Source: Rhizomicrobium sp. | Lineage (GTDB): Bacteria > Pseudomonadota > Alphaproteobacteria > Micropepsales > Micropepsaceae | NCBI GenBank assembly: GCA_037200985.1 | Contig: JBBCGJ010000001.1 | Coordinates: forward strand, 620,001-684,000 | Direction of reading: 5' to 3' | DNA: 64,000 nucleotides | Shown here: positions 19,332 through 28,382 of the stretch, piece by piece | Position numbering within the stretch: the stretch's first letter is position 1 | Layout: the number at the start of each line of letters is the position of its first letter | The notes under the pieces: generated by a model | What the model was told of the DNA's origin: nothing | The model's database searches: none | What the model saw: the letters and a program-made list of their open reading frames with translations, nothing else | Made by a program: the position numbers and the translations under genes

Positions 19332-22223
19332 ATGAAGATGCAGTACAGCCCGATCGGCAAGCTCTATCGCTTGCTCACCACGCAGCCGGCGCCTGTTCTC
19401 CTCTTGGGGGCAGGTGCTTCGGTGAAGTCGGGCGTTCCGCTTGCCGGGCAGATGGTCGAACGCGCGGCCCGTTGGGCGTACGCCAATGCTCATGGCCGGT
19501 CTCCGGACGATCCGCGGCTGCTGCGCAGCGACTGGATGCCGTGGCTGGAAGATCAAGCCTGGTATAAAAAAGACGCGCCGCCCTACGACAACTACCCCGC
19601 CGCCGTGGAGAATCTACTCCAGCCGCGACAGGCACGGGCCGACTTCTTCCGCCAGCTGCTCATGACGGGGATTGCCCCCAGCCCAGGATACGAGACGCTC
19701 GCCGAATTCATGGCGCAGGGTCTGGTACCCGTCGTGCTCACGACCAATTTCGACACGCTCCTTCCCGAGGTCAGGGTTCTCAAACGCCGTCCTCACTATA
19801 TCGATGTGATCCAAACCCCATCCGACTATGTGAAGTTTTCCACGACACCGCAGTACCCACTGCTCGTGTACGCGCACGGCTCGGTCGACCACTATACCGA
19901 TAAGAACCGCGAGAACGAGGTGCAAAGGCTCGACGATGACTTGGTCGTCAAGCTAATCCCGCTGCTGCGCGACCGTCCCCTTATCGTTGTGGGCTATCGC
20001 GGTGCGGAAGCATCCGTAATGAAGCACCTCCTTCTCGATAACACCGACCAAGCGAACGCCTACAGACATGGCATTTTCTGGTGCAAGCTGAAGAATGAGC
20101 GGGAGGACGATCTCTCGCCCATGGTCAAGGAACTGGCTACGCGAATCAGTGGCAATTTCAGCTTGGTCGATATAGACGGCTTCGACGAACTGTTCAGCCG
20201 GGATCTCTGGCAGCTGCATTTGGACGCCGGCGCCGCGTCGGGGACGGTCTCGGCGCCCGCGACCGCGCTTGCGCCGACCTTCGACATGGCGCCGACGGGT
20301 TCCACCCAACTCGACGGACTCGACTGGCCGACACTGCGGCCCCGCCTTCAGAAGTATTGCTCCGAGCTGCAGATCAAGGTGCCTGCCGACCCGGACGACA
20401 ACTGGTACGCAGATCAGCTCTTCCAGGCCAATCTTGCGCTAAGGCTCGAAGACCGGTCGGTGCGCGCAACGCGCGCCGGTTGCTTGCTGTTTGGCTTGGC
20501 ACCGCAGACCGAGGTGCCAGGTGCCAAAGTGCTCATTCGTGCGGCCGGCAATGTCGATTGGATCGGTGCGGCCCTTGGACAAAAAGCGGGAGAAGTGGAA
20601 GACGCCAAACTCGAGCGGGTGATCGAGGGTAATCTGTGGGCGCAATACGACACGGTGATGGGCCTTCTCGGATCGTTCAATCGACCGTTCCGATTGAAGG
20701 GTGCAACATCGGAGACCGTGACGCCCTATCCGCCCCTTGCCATCAAAGAGGTGGTCGTCAACGCGCTTGTCCATCGCGACTACGGTGCCGAGGGCATGAT
20801 CGTGGTGGATCTTGAGCCGGGATCGATCCGGATTACCAACCCAGGTGGTCTGGTCGAGGAAGTCCAGCGACGGGTCGGCGACTCCATCGAAAGCGAGATC
20901 AGGAAGGGGCGACGCGGGATCAAAGGATATCGCAACCCCGTCATCGCCGACCTGTTCTACGGCAGTGGCGAAATGGACAAGCGCGGATCGGGACTGTCGG
21001 ACGTTTACCGCACCGTGCGTGACGCCGGTGGTGACGTGACTTTCGGTCCTGCGGAGGACAATTCAGCCTTCTCAGTCCAGCTGTTCTCGCGCCCGGAAGC
21101 CGTGGATCAAACCACCGGTACTGCTTTGCCGACGGTTTTGACCTCCACGACCTACGCCGGAAATGCCCTGGAAGTTGTGGAGCTGCCCAAGACGCTCTTT
21201 CATGGCCACACCGAGATCGAATGGGTCGGCGAGATATGGCGGCGGCTGCCGAACCAGTTCATTCCACCCTTCCTATTGCATGAACACAAGATTTTCACGT
21301 TCCATGACCTGGACGATGAGGCCAATCCCCTGCGGTCGTTGGTCGACCCAGGAACGATTGAACCGATCGCCACGAGCGAATTCTTCCAGGGCGCCGACGG
21401 CGAACGCCTGCTCGTCCGCATCTTAAACGACAGCCTGCGCAAGCATCTCTATTCCCGCGGACTCATCGTCGATAACAAGCGCAAGCGCGCCTATTTTTCG
21501 AGAACGCCGCAGGGTGTCCGCACCATCTCGTATCAAGGTCGGCTCCGGCGGGCGCGAAGAACCGTCGTGAAGGCACGAACATCGCCCGCCACGGGCAAGA
21601 TAACGTATTGGGAACATGAAGCCCTTGGCTATCAATTCCTCAAATTCGGAAACACTTGGGCGTTGATGCTCGAGCCGGGCTACGTGTTCACCTTTGATGG
21701 CAAGAAGGGGCTCCTGGCGCCCGAAAAGATAAATAAGCTCTCTACGAAACGGGCGTCGCGGGACTACAACAGTGCTGTGCTCAACGACCTGTCGTTCTGG
21801 ACATGGCTTATCGCCGGTGGAACTTCTCCGATTTTTTCATTCAACGTCTGCGGCGAACACCTTCCCATTGTCGCTGATCTCGAAGAAGAGCCTGCCGCAG
21901 AACCTGATCGACGGCCAGCCGAGCACGAAGACGAGCGCTGGGACGTTGTCGCGATCGATCGGGCGCAGCGTGCGTCGCAGTTCACCTCATTCCAGACTGA
22001 ACCCGGTACTCTGTTCGAACGACCTCCCGTGATCGCGCTCATGGCGAATCTACCGACCATAACGATCAACGACATGAACCTTGCGCCAGAGGACGGCTCA
22101 GACCTTCTGGAGGAGAGCGATGACCTGGAGGAACTGGAGGAGGAGCTTGAACAACTAGCCGAGGAGGGACGCCAAGAATCGGAAGCGGCGGCGCGCGATG
22201 GGGATACCGGCGATGGCGCTTAA
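19332..22223 (+). CDS. SIR2 / RecG-like ATPase / APAZ fusion, partner of short Argonaute
   Basis: A 963-aa three-part protein. Residues about 20-300 are a SIR2-like NADase domain: GAGAS (26-30), TTNFD with Asn139, AHGS with His182 and VVGYRG (219-224); the catalytic Asn and His are kept. Residues about 350-590 match the COG2865/RecG-like ATP-binding region: RAGCLLFG, IKEVVVNALVHRDY with Asn477, TNPGGL, YRNPVIADLFY and RGSGLSDVYR. The rest, ending in a very acidic tail, sits where the APAZ domain of short-Ago partners is found. The Argonaute gene overlaps its 3' end. By analogy with SIR2-APAZ/Ago systems it would degrade NAD+ when the complex detects invader DNA. The ATPase insert makes it nearly twice the usual length. 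Confidence 0.85.
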   Translation: MKMQYSPIGKLYRLLTTQPAPVLLLGAGASVKSGVPLAGQMVERAARWAYANAHGRSPDDPRLLRSDWMPWLEDQAWYKKDAPPYDNYPAAVENLLQPRQARADFFRQLLMTGIAPSPGYETLAEFMAQGLVPVVLTTNFDTLLPEVRVLKRRPHYIDVIQTPSDYVKFSTTPQYPLLVYAHGSVDHYTDKNRENEVQRLDDDLVVKLIPLLRDRPLIVVGYRGAEASVMKHLLLDNTDQANAYRHGIFWCKLKNEREDDLSPMVKELATRISGNFSLVDIDGFDELFSRDLWQLHLDAGAASGTVSAPATALAPTFDMAPTGSTQLDGLDWPTLRPRLQKYCSELQIKVPADPDDNWYADQLFQANLALRLEDRSVRATRAGCLLFGLAPQTEVPGAKVLIRAAGNVDWIGAALGQKAGEVEDAKLERVIEGNLWAQYDTVMGLLGSFNRPFRLKGATSETVTPYPPLAIKEVVVNALVHRDYGAEGMIVVDLEPGSIRITNPGGLVEEVQRRVGDSIESEIRKGRRGIKGYRNPVIADLFYGSGEMDKRGSGLSDVYRTVRDAGGDVTFGPAEDNSAFSVQLFSRPEAVDQTTGTALPTVLTSTTYAGNALEVVELPKTLFHGHTEIEWVGEIWRRLPNQFIPPFLLHEHKIFTFHDLDDEANPLRSLVDPGTIEPIATSEFFQGADGERLLVRILNDSLRKHLYSRGLIVDNKRKRAYFSRTPQGVRTISYQGRLRRARRTVVKARTSPATGKITYWEHEALGYQFLKFGNTWALMLEPGYVFTFDGKKGLLAPEKINKLSTKRASRDYNSAVLNDLSFWTWLIAGGTSPIFSFNVCGEHLPIVADLEEEPAAEPDRRPAEHEDERWDVVAIDRAQRASQFTSFQTEPGTLFERPPVIALMANLPTITINDMNLAPEDGSDLLEESDDLEELEEELEQLAEEGRQESEAAARDGDTGDGA

Positions 22224-23709
22224 GTTCGAACTTCTGGAGTTTCCGCCGCCCGGGCTCGAATTTGGCGGGTCGGGTGAATTCGAAGACCCACGCTTGGGGC
22301 TGACCGCGGGCGGACCCTTTGACCTTCGGTTTGGTGCGGCGCGCTCTGAACGTGTCTGTGTCGGTGTTGTCGGTCCCGTCGACATGATAGAGGCCGCTCG
22401 CGCGTGGCTCATCCGCATTCAAGGAGAGTTGCACGATCCTCCTACCGTACAGGCTTATCCGCCTTACCCGGGATTCCAGCACATTTTTCGTTCGAAGCTG
22501 AGCGTCGCCGAAAATTGGACGATCTTGCTTGACGAGATGCAGCTGGCCGCTGCGTTGGCGAACTCCAACGTCAGCCAGCGATTTGACCGTGTCCTGGATC
22601 TCTATGCAGCCGGTATCCAACACCTGGCGACCTCCGAAACGGTGCGCCCTGATGTCGTGATGTGCTGCCTTCCTGATGAGGTTCTTCTCAAGTGCCGCTC
22701 GGTGACAAAGACGATTACGAAAGCGGAAAAAAGAGAGGTTGAAGCGCTGAAAAAGCGCAAGGCTAGCCTCCAATATGAATTGTTCGAGTCGGTCGCCATC
22801 GACGAGCCCGAACCAGAAGACTTGTTGTTTCGAGATTTTCGTCGCGCCCTGAAGGCGCGTGCGATGCAGGCCGGTATGCCCATTCAGATCGCCACCAACC
22901 GTCTGTTGATTGACGCCAAGGCATCCCAAGGACCATCGACCCGTGCGTGGAACAGCTCGGTCGGCCTCTATTACAAAGCCGGCGGCATCCCGTGGCGCTT
23001 GAAGAGCAACGGGCCGGAGACGTGCTTCGTTGGTATCAGCTTCAATCACGTGCGCACTACGGAGCGGCATGTCGTGAAATCGAGCCTGGCGCAGGCTTTT
23101 TCAAGCCAGGGGGAAGGATTTGCGCTGCGCGGTGGAGACATAGAGTGGACCGAAGAGCAGGGGCGCACTGTTCACCTGACGGGCGACCAGGCGTTTCAGC
23201 TGGGCCGGCAAATCTTGGCCGAGTATGAAGAACGCGTAGGCGGCGTGCCGCTTCGCATTGTGATGCACAAATCGTCGAAGTTTTCGGAAGCAGAGTCGGA
23301 AGGCTTTCGATCGGCGCTCGTCGCCGTGCCGCTCGTCGAGCTGATCAATATTATGCCCACAACCTTTCGGCTCGTTCGCTTTGGATCTTACCCACCCAAT
23401 AGAGGAACCCTCTGCCGGGTGAATGGCAGTTCGGCATATCTGTTCACGACGGGTTACATGCCGGAACTGAGCACCTATCCCGGTCCTCACATCCCGGCGC
23501 CGGTGCAAATTCGCAGCGACCAACCGATCGAAATCGAACGCGCAGCACGCGACATCCTGGGCCTGGCCCGCATGAATTGGAACACCGCCAGCATAACGGG
23601 CGGTCAACCGGTGACGCTGAGTTTTGCGCGCCAGGTCGGCGGTATCATGGCCGAATACGCGCGAATTGACGATCGTCGGCCGCTCGCATCGTTCCGCTTC
23701 TACATGTAA
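22198..23709 (+). CDS. Short prokaryotic Argonaute (MID-PIWI, inactive PIWI)
   Basis: A 503-aa protein of short-pAgo size, lacking N and PAZ domains. The start LEFGGSGEFEDPRLGL, the strand DVVMCCLPDE and the stretch AWNSSVGLYYKAGGIPWRL are characteristic of short pAgos. The PIWI strand FVGISFNH has Ser where an active slicer has Asp, and the later MHKSSKF also lacks the acidic residue, so target cleavage is not expected. Short pAgos use a guide to find target nucleic acid and trigger the effector, here the SIR2 protein encoded just upstream. ATG 22198 overlaps that gene by 26 bases; ATG 22213 is an alternative start. Confidence 0.9.
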   Translation: MGIPAMALKFELLEFPPPGLEFGGSGEFEDPRLGLTAGGPFDLRFGAARSERVCVGVVGPVDMIEAARAWLIRIQGELHDPPTVQAYPPYPGFQHIFRSKLSVAENWTILLDEMQLAAALANSNVSQRFDRVLDLYAAGIQHLATSETVRPDVVMCCLPDEVLLKCRSVTKTITKAEKREVEALKKRKASLQYELFESVAIDEPEPEDLLFRDFRRALKARAMQAGMPIQIATNRLLIDAKASQGPSTRAWNSSVGLYYKAGGIPWRLKSNGPETCFVGISFNHVRTTERHVVKSSLAQAFSSQGEGFALRGGDIEWTEEQGRTVHLTGDQAFQLGRQILAEYEERVGGVPLRIVMHKSSKFSEAESEGFRSALVAVPLVELINIMPTTFRLVRFGSYPPNRGTLCRVNGSSAYLFTTGYMPELSTYPGPHIPAPVQIRSDQPIEIERAARDILGLARMNWNTASITGGQPVTLSFARQVGGIMAEYARIDDRRPLASFRFYM

Positions 23710-23885
23710 GAAATCGGGCCCGCCGGGCAGGGTCACAATCTGTTTCACGGCGTGAAGTGGAGCTACGGGATCAAAGGACAATTGGCGAATTTCCAAAGCG
23801 CCATCGTGCCCTAGCGGCGCTGCTTGAAGCGCACCAGCCTTAGATCGCAAATCAGCAGGTCTTATTCGTGAGCGGCCGTGGCTGG

Positions 23886-23998
23886 AGGGGGAAAGCCTTC
23901 CCCCTGGGCCGAGTCTGAACCGTCTCGGCCCACCCCCTTCGAACGGGGCCAAAGCCCCGCAACGCCCCAAGAGATAAGGACAGCGCCTGCCGGCGCTG
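23886..23998. ncRNA. Run of four hairpins, candidate structured RNA
   Basis: Four consecutive perfect stems: AGGGGGAA/TTCCCCCT (23886-23905), TGGGCCGAG/CTCGGCCCA (23905-23932), CGGGGC/GCCCCG (23944-23959) and CAGCGCC/GGCGCTG (23981-23998). They lie 179 bases upstream of an IS110 transposase, where IS110 elements can encode a bridge RNA; they could instead belong to the conjugative element. Confidence 0.45.
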
Positions 23999-24087
23999 GC
24001 GTTGTTTGAAGGCAATTCCCCGTCGCGCGGGTGGGCGGCGCTCCCTTCTAGGCCCGCCGCGGCGTGCCGCAACGCGCTACGCGCGTC

Positions 24088-25336
24088 CTCCGCTGATGGG
24101 GTGGACGGCCCCTCCTTACGACATCGATGTGCCAAGGTGTGGCCGTTTCAGGACCCACACGGGAAGGAGCCGCCCCATGCAAGTTAGCACGATCGGATTG
24201 GATATTGCGAAGTCGGTGTTTCAGGTACACGGCGTTGATGGCGCCGGCGCCGTGGTCGTTCGTCAGCGCCTGGCGCGCAGCCGGGTTCTCGCGTTCTTCG
24301 AGCGGCTCCCGCCCTGCCTGATAGGGATCGAAGCGTGCGGCACGGCCCACCATTGGGCACGGCAGCTCACGGCGCTGGGCCACGAGGTGCGGCTGATGCC
24401 GGCGCACTATGTGAAGCCTTATGTGAAGCGGCAGAAGAACGACGCCGCCGATGCCGAGGCGATCTGCGAGGCGGTGACGCGGCCGACCATGCGGTTCGTG
24501 CCGATCAAGACGCCGCAGGCCCAGGCTTTGGCATTGGTCCATCGGGTCCGCACCCAGCTGGTGGGCCAGCGTACCGCCATGCTCAATGCCCTTCGAGCCG
24601 GTCTGGCCGAGTTCGGCATCGTGTCCGCGCAAGGGCAACGCGGCGCCAACGAGATCCTCAAGATCGCCCAGGCCGGCGACGCCCGCATTCCGGAGCTTGC
24701 GCGCGATGTCTACGCCATGATGGCCGCTGCCATCCGAGCCGTCGAGGCGCGCCTCGTCGGCCTCGACCGCAAGATCGCCGCCGACACCGAGACGAACGAA
24801 GCCTGCAAACGCTTGCGCACGATCCCGGGCGTCGGACCGATCACCGCCAGCACGGTCACGGCGTTGGCAGGCGATGTCTCGCGCTTCGCCTCGGGCCGCG
24901 ATTTCGCCGCCTGGGTCGGGTTGACGCCCAAACAGGACTCCTCCGGCGGAAAGACCAGGCTCGGCCGCATCACCAAGGCCGGCGACCGGACCTTGAGGAC
25001 CCTCTTCGTGATGGGTGCCTTTGCCATGATCCGGCGCGCACGGACCGATCCCGAAAAGGCCTCGCCCTGGCTGCTCTCGCTGCTCGGCCGCAGGCCGGCA
25101 CTCGTCGCCGCCGTCGCCCTCGCCAACAAAATGGCCCGTATCGTCTGGGCGATCCTGGTCAAAGGCGGAACCTACCGCAGGCCCCTCACCGCATAGGGCA
25201 CACGCAATTCCCGGGGCGCAAACCGCTCCGGGAAGGCAGGGAAATGCTTGAGCCATGACGACGAACCGGTCGAGCCGGGGACCGCTCAATTCGCAAAGCG
25301 CAAGGAGCCTTCGAGCCCGCTTCGCTGATGGAATGG
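24088..25336 (+). mobile_element. IS110 family insertion sequence (boundaries approximate)
   Basis: One intact IS110-family transposase gene with flanking non-coding DNA. A similar 17-base sequence, (C)T(C/T)CGCTGATGG(G/A)(G/A)TGG, occurs at 24088-24104 and 25320-25336 and is used here as a provisional limit. IS110 elements lack classical long terminal inverted repeats, so true ends cannot be fixed without an empty-site comparison. Confidence 0.5.
24177..25196 (+). CDS. IS110 family transposase
   Basis: A 339-aa DEDD-type recombinase. The N-terminal RuvC-like domain shows Asp9 in IGLDIAKS, Glu in LIGIEACGTAHHW, and the Asp cluster in KNDAADAEAI. The C-terminal Tnp20 domain has IPGVGPITASTV and the Ser in KQDSSGGKTRLGRITKAGD. 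All catalytic positions are present and there is no internal stop, so it is probably active. ATG 24177 is preceded by GGGAAGGAG. Longer frames on both strands over this gene are shadows. Confidence 0.93.
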   Translation: MQVSTIGLDIAKSVFQVHGVDGAGAVVVRQRLARSRVLAFFERLPPCLIGIEACGTAHHWARQLTALGHEVRLMPAHYVKPYVKRQKNDAADAEAICEAVTRPTMRFVPIKTPQAQALALVHRVRTQLVGQRTAMLNALRAGLAEFGIVSAQGQRGANEILKIAQAGDARIPELARDVYAMMAAAIRAVEARLVGLDRKIAADTETNEACKRLRTIPGVGPITASTVTALAGDVSRFASGRDFAAWVGLTPKQDSSGGKTRLGRITKAGDRTLRTLFVMGAFAMIRRARTDPEKASPWLLSLLGRRPALVAAVALANKMARIVWAILVKGGTYRRPLTA

Positions 25337-25579
25337 CGCGTCCGCGGATTTCATCAGGGCCAGCGGTCCGCGTACCGCACCAAAAGGCCGTACACATGAC
25401 CGCATCCACCGCTCCCGTCACAGCCCAAAATCTCCTTGCCAAACCGGGGCCGTCCACACATGCGCTCCGGCCCTGAAGGGTGCGGCCCGCCTCTGACGGC
25501 GGGCCTCTCCGGTCGAAGACGCCGCCCACCCCCGCTTTGGGGGAATTGCTGGGGCGGGGTTCCGAGCCGGAGGCACGCC
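25197..25579. other. Non-coding region between IS110 and ardC
   Basis: No gene is supported. It contains the second copy of the CGCTGATGG repeat (25320-25336), a small hairpin CCCCC-GCTTT-GGGGG near 25531-25545, and a CCGGAGG ribosome binding site before the ArdC gene. Confidence 0.4.
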
Positions 25580-26521
25580 ATGCACCAGACCGATCAGCAG
25601 TCGAGCAGCGGCTCGCGCCGCGCCAATCTTTATCAAGACGTCACGGACCGCATCATCTGCGAACTGGAGCAGGGGAGCGTGCCGTGGGTGCAGCCTTGGT
25701 CCGCCGCCAGCGCGCCGCTCGGCATGCCGCGCAGCGCCGCGTCCCGCAAATTCTACTCGGGCATCAACGTGCTCATCCTGTGGGATACCGTCATCCGGCA
25801 TGGATATGCGCATCAGGAGTGGCTGACCTTTCGCCAAGCCCTGAGCCTCGGCGGCCATGTCCGCAAGGGCGAGCGCGGCACCGCCATCTGCTACGCCGAC
25901 CGCTTCATCCCGAAGAAGGAGCAGGAGCGCGCCCGCGAGTCCGGTGACGCGCCCACCGCCGTGCCGTTCCTCAAACGCTTCGTCGTGTTCAATGTGGAGC
26001 AGTGCGACGGACTGCCCCCTCATATCGTCGCCGCACCGGAACCCGTTGCGCCGTCCGAGCTATCGCCGGATGCGGAAACCTTGATCGCGGCCACAGGCGC
26101 GAAGCTTGTCGAAAGCGGTGGCGAGGCGTTCTATCATCGTGGCGAGGATTTCATCCGGCTTCCCCACCGCGAAACCTTCCTCTCGCCCGCCGACTACTAT
26201 TGCACCGCGCTGCATGAGCTCGGGCATTGGACCGCGCACCCCGCGCGTCTCAATCGCGACCTGCAACACCGCTTCGGCTCATCGGCGTATGCGCGCGAAG
26301 AACTCATCGCGGAACTGACGAGCGCGTTCCTTTGCGCGCATCTGAACATCGTCCCGCAAATCCGCCATGCCGATTATCTCGGCCATTGGCTGAAAATCCT
26401 GAAAGAGGACAGCCGCGCGATCTTTCACGCGAGCAGCCAAGCCAGCAAGGCGACCGACTTCATCCTCGCATTCCAGCAGCCGCGCGAGGCCGAGATTCCG
26501 ACTGCCGAGGCAGCGGAATAG
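25580..26521 (+). CDS. ardC: ArdC-like antirestriction protein (ssDNA-binding domain plus zinc metallopeptidase)
   Basis: A 313-aa protein. The N-terminal domain (LYQDVTDRIICELEQGSVPW ... YSGINVLILW, residues about 17-70, with HVRKGERGTAICYADRF further on) is the ArdC ssDNA-binding domain; the C-terminal half has the zincin motif HELGHWTAH. ArdC proteins protect incoming conjugative DNA from restriction in the recipient. ATG 25580 follows CCGGAGG. It begins the run of conjugative-element core genes and precedes the ParB-like gene. Confidence 0.88.
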   Translation: MHQTDQQSSSGSRRANLYQDVTDRIICELEQGSVPWVQPWSAASAPLGMPRSAASRKFYSGINVLILWDTVIRHGYAHQEWLTFRQALSLGGHVRKGERGTAICYADRFIPKKEQERARESGDAPTAVPFLKRFVVFNVEQCDGLPPHIVAAPEPVAPSELSPDAETLIAATGAKLVESGGEAFYHRGEDFIRLPHRETFLSPADYYCTALHELGHWTAHPARLNRDLQHRFGSSAYAREELIAELTSAFLCAHLNIVPQIRHADYLGHWLKILKEDSRAIFHASSQASKATDFILAFQQPREAEIPTAEAAE

Positions 26522-26602
26522 GTGCATCCCGCACCGCCCGGCCTCGCGCGCGATCTGACGACGAACGACGAGGCCGGTTCACTCCCCAAAGGAGCACTCA
26601 CC

Positions 26603-28330
26603 ATGGAATTGGCACACATCGAGTTCAGCAAGCTCAAAATCTCCAAGACCAACATGCGCTATCGCGATCCACCGCCGGATGTCTCGGACATCCTGCCGTC
26701 GATCCGCGTCAAGGGCGTTCTGCAACCCCTCATCGTGCGGCCCGAGGACGGCAAGTTCGGCGTCGTCGCCGGTCGGCGGCGCTGGTTTTCCTTGAAGGCC
26801 GTGAAGGAGAAGATGGGCGAGGTCGCAGCCCCGCCCTGCGCCATCATGGCGGAAGGCGATGACGCCGAAGCCATCGAGGCGTCCTTGCTGGAGAATGTCG
26901 CGCGCCGCGATCCCGACCCGATGCGCGAATACGAAACCTTCGTGCGGCTCATTAAGGAGGGCCGCACGGTGGACGGCATTGCCGCCACCTTCGGCATGAC
27001 CAAGACTCAGGTCAACCAGCGCCTCGCGCTCGGCAATCTGTTGCCCAAGATCAGGGACGCCTATCGCGCCGAGGCAATAGACGACGAGACGGTACGCTAC
27101 CTGACGATGGCCTCGCAGGCGCAACAGCGCAAATGGCTGCGCCTGTTCAACGATCCGCACCAGCATTGCCCGCGCGGCTTTTCGCTCAAGCAATGGCTGT
27201 TCGGCGGGCAGCAGATCGCGACCAGCCACGCGCTGTTCAAGCTGGCCGACTACACCGGCCAGACCATCGAGGATTTGTTCGGCGAGGACAGCTATTTCGC
27301 CGACGCGGACCTGTTCTGGGCCTTGCAGAACCGCGCCATCGCGGAGAAGCGCGAGGCGCTGCTCAAGTCCGGCTGGAGCGCGGTCGATATCCTCGAAATC
27401 GGCCAGCACTTCCAGCAATACGAGCATGTGCGGGTGTCCAAGAAGAAGGGCGGCAAGGTGTTCGTCGCGGTCGGCCATGACGGTGCCGTCGAAATCTTCG
27501 AGGGCTGGCTGTCGCAGAAGGAAGCCCGCAAGCTGGCCAAGGCCGGGGAACGCGAGAGCGGCAAAGCCGCGATGGCACCGCGTGCCAGCAGCGGTCCGGT
27601 GATGACGCACGCTTTGGAGAACTATGTGGACCTGCATCGCCATCTGGCCGTCCGGCAGGCGCTCATCGCACATCCCGGGGCCGCCTTGCGGCTCGCGGTC
27701 GCGCACGTGGCGGCCGCATCGGGCAATTGGAGCGTCAAGCCCGATCCGCAGACGACGCGCAATCCGGCCATCCGCGCCAGCATCGAGAGCAGTGCGGCGC
27801 AGACGGCGTTCGCCGCCGAGGAAGACGTGGTGTTCGGATTGCTCGGCTGGTCGCGCGACGACGGCGAGGACGCGGGGTTTGTCACGCGCCGTCAGACCGT
27901 GGATGTGTTCGCGCATCTGCTGACGCTGGGCGATGCCGCTGTGCTGGTGATCGCAGCCTTCTTCATGGCCCGGAGCTTGGCTGTCGGCAGTGACGTGGTG
28001 GAGGCGGTGGGCGCACAACTGGCCGTGGACGCGCGCGCCTTCTGGCGACCGGACGACACGTTCTTCGATCTCATCCGCGACCGCGCCACGGTCAATGCGC
28101 TCGTAGCCGAGGTCGCGGGCGATGCCGTCGCCAAGGCCAATGTCGCGGAGAAGGCCAAGTCCCAGAAGCAGATCGTCCGCGACTGTCTCGCGGGCGCGAA
28201 CGGGCGCGCCAAGGTGGAGGGCTGGTTGCCCGGCTGGCTGGCGTTTCCGGCGCGGGAGGTGGGGCAGGGCGGTTCTACGCCTGCCAAGCTGGACAGCGAA
28301 AACGAACCCGCGCGCATGGCCGCCGAGTAG
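26603..28330 (+). CDS. ParB/RepB-like nuclease-domain protein (mobile-element type)
   Basis: A 575-aa protein with the ParB N-terminal domain at residues about 5-110 (ILPSIRVKGVLQPLIVRP, VVAGRRRW, SLLENVARRD) followed by a KorB/ParB-type helix-turn-helix (IAATFGMTKTQVNQRLALGN). The remaining about 370 residues are not assigned and are much longer than in chromosomal ParB. Such long ParB-like proteins accompany ArdC in conjugative elements and plasmids and may act in maintenance or regulation. GGAG eight bases before ATG 26603 supports this start. A terminator follows. Confidence 0.85.
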   Translation: MELAHIEFSKLKISKTNMRYRDPPPDVSDILPSIRVKGVLQPLIVRPEDGKFGVVAGRRRWFSLKAVKEKMGEVAAPPCAIMAEGDDAEAIEASLLENVARRDPDPMREYETFVRLIKEGRTVDGIAATFGMTKTQVNQRLALGNLLPKIRDAYRAEAIDDETVRYLTMASQAQQRKWLRLFNDPHQHCPRGFSLKQWLFGGQQIATSHALFKLADYTGQTIEDLFGEDSYFADADLFWALQNRAIAEKREALLKSGWSAVDILEIGQHFQQYEHVRVSKKKGGKVFVAVGHDGAVEIFEGWLSQKEARKLAKAGERESGKAAMAPRASSGPVMTHALENYVDLHRHLAVRQALIAHPGAALRLAVAHVAAASGNWSVKPDPQTTRNPAIRASIESSAAQTAFAAEEDVVFGLLGWSRDDGEDAGFVTRRQTVDVFAHLLTLGDAAVLVIAAFFMARSLAVGSDVVEAVGAQLAVDARAFWRPDDTFFDLIRDRATVNALVAEVAGDAVAKANVAEKAKSQKQIVRDCLAGANGRAKVEGWLPGWLAFPAREVGQGGSTPAKLDSENEPARMAAE

Positions 28331-28348
28331 ACACGGCTTAACGTCGAT

Positions 28349-28379
28349 GGGCGGCGGCGCAATCCGCCGCCCGTTTTTT
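28349..28379 (+). terminator. Rho-independent terminator after the ParB-like gene
   Basis: GGGCGGCGG (28349-28357) pairs perfectly with CCGCCGCCC (28364-28372) over a six-base loop and is followed by G and six T. It lies 19 bases after the ParB-like stop and 4 bases before the end of the convergent gene. Confidence 0.85.
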
Positions 28380-28382
28380 GTC

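Noticed and set aside
24048-25529. Long minus-strand open frame over the IS110 transposase
   Set aside because: It is the antisense shadow of a clearly recognised gene and has no family features.
26579-28018. Long minus-strand open frame over the ParB-like gene
   Set aside because: Shadow of a high-GC coding frame; the plus strand has the motifs and the ribosome binding site.
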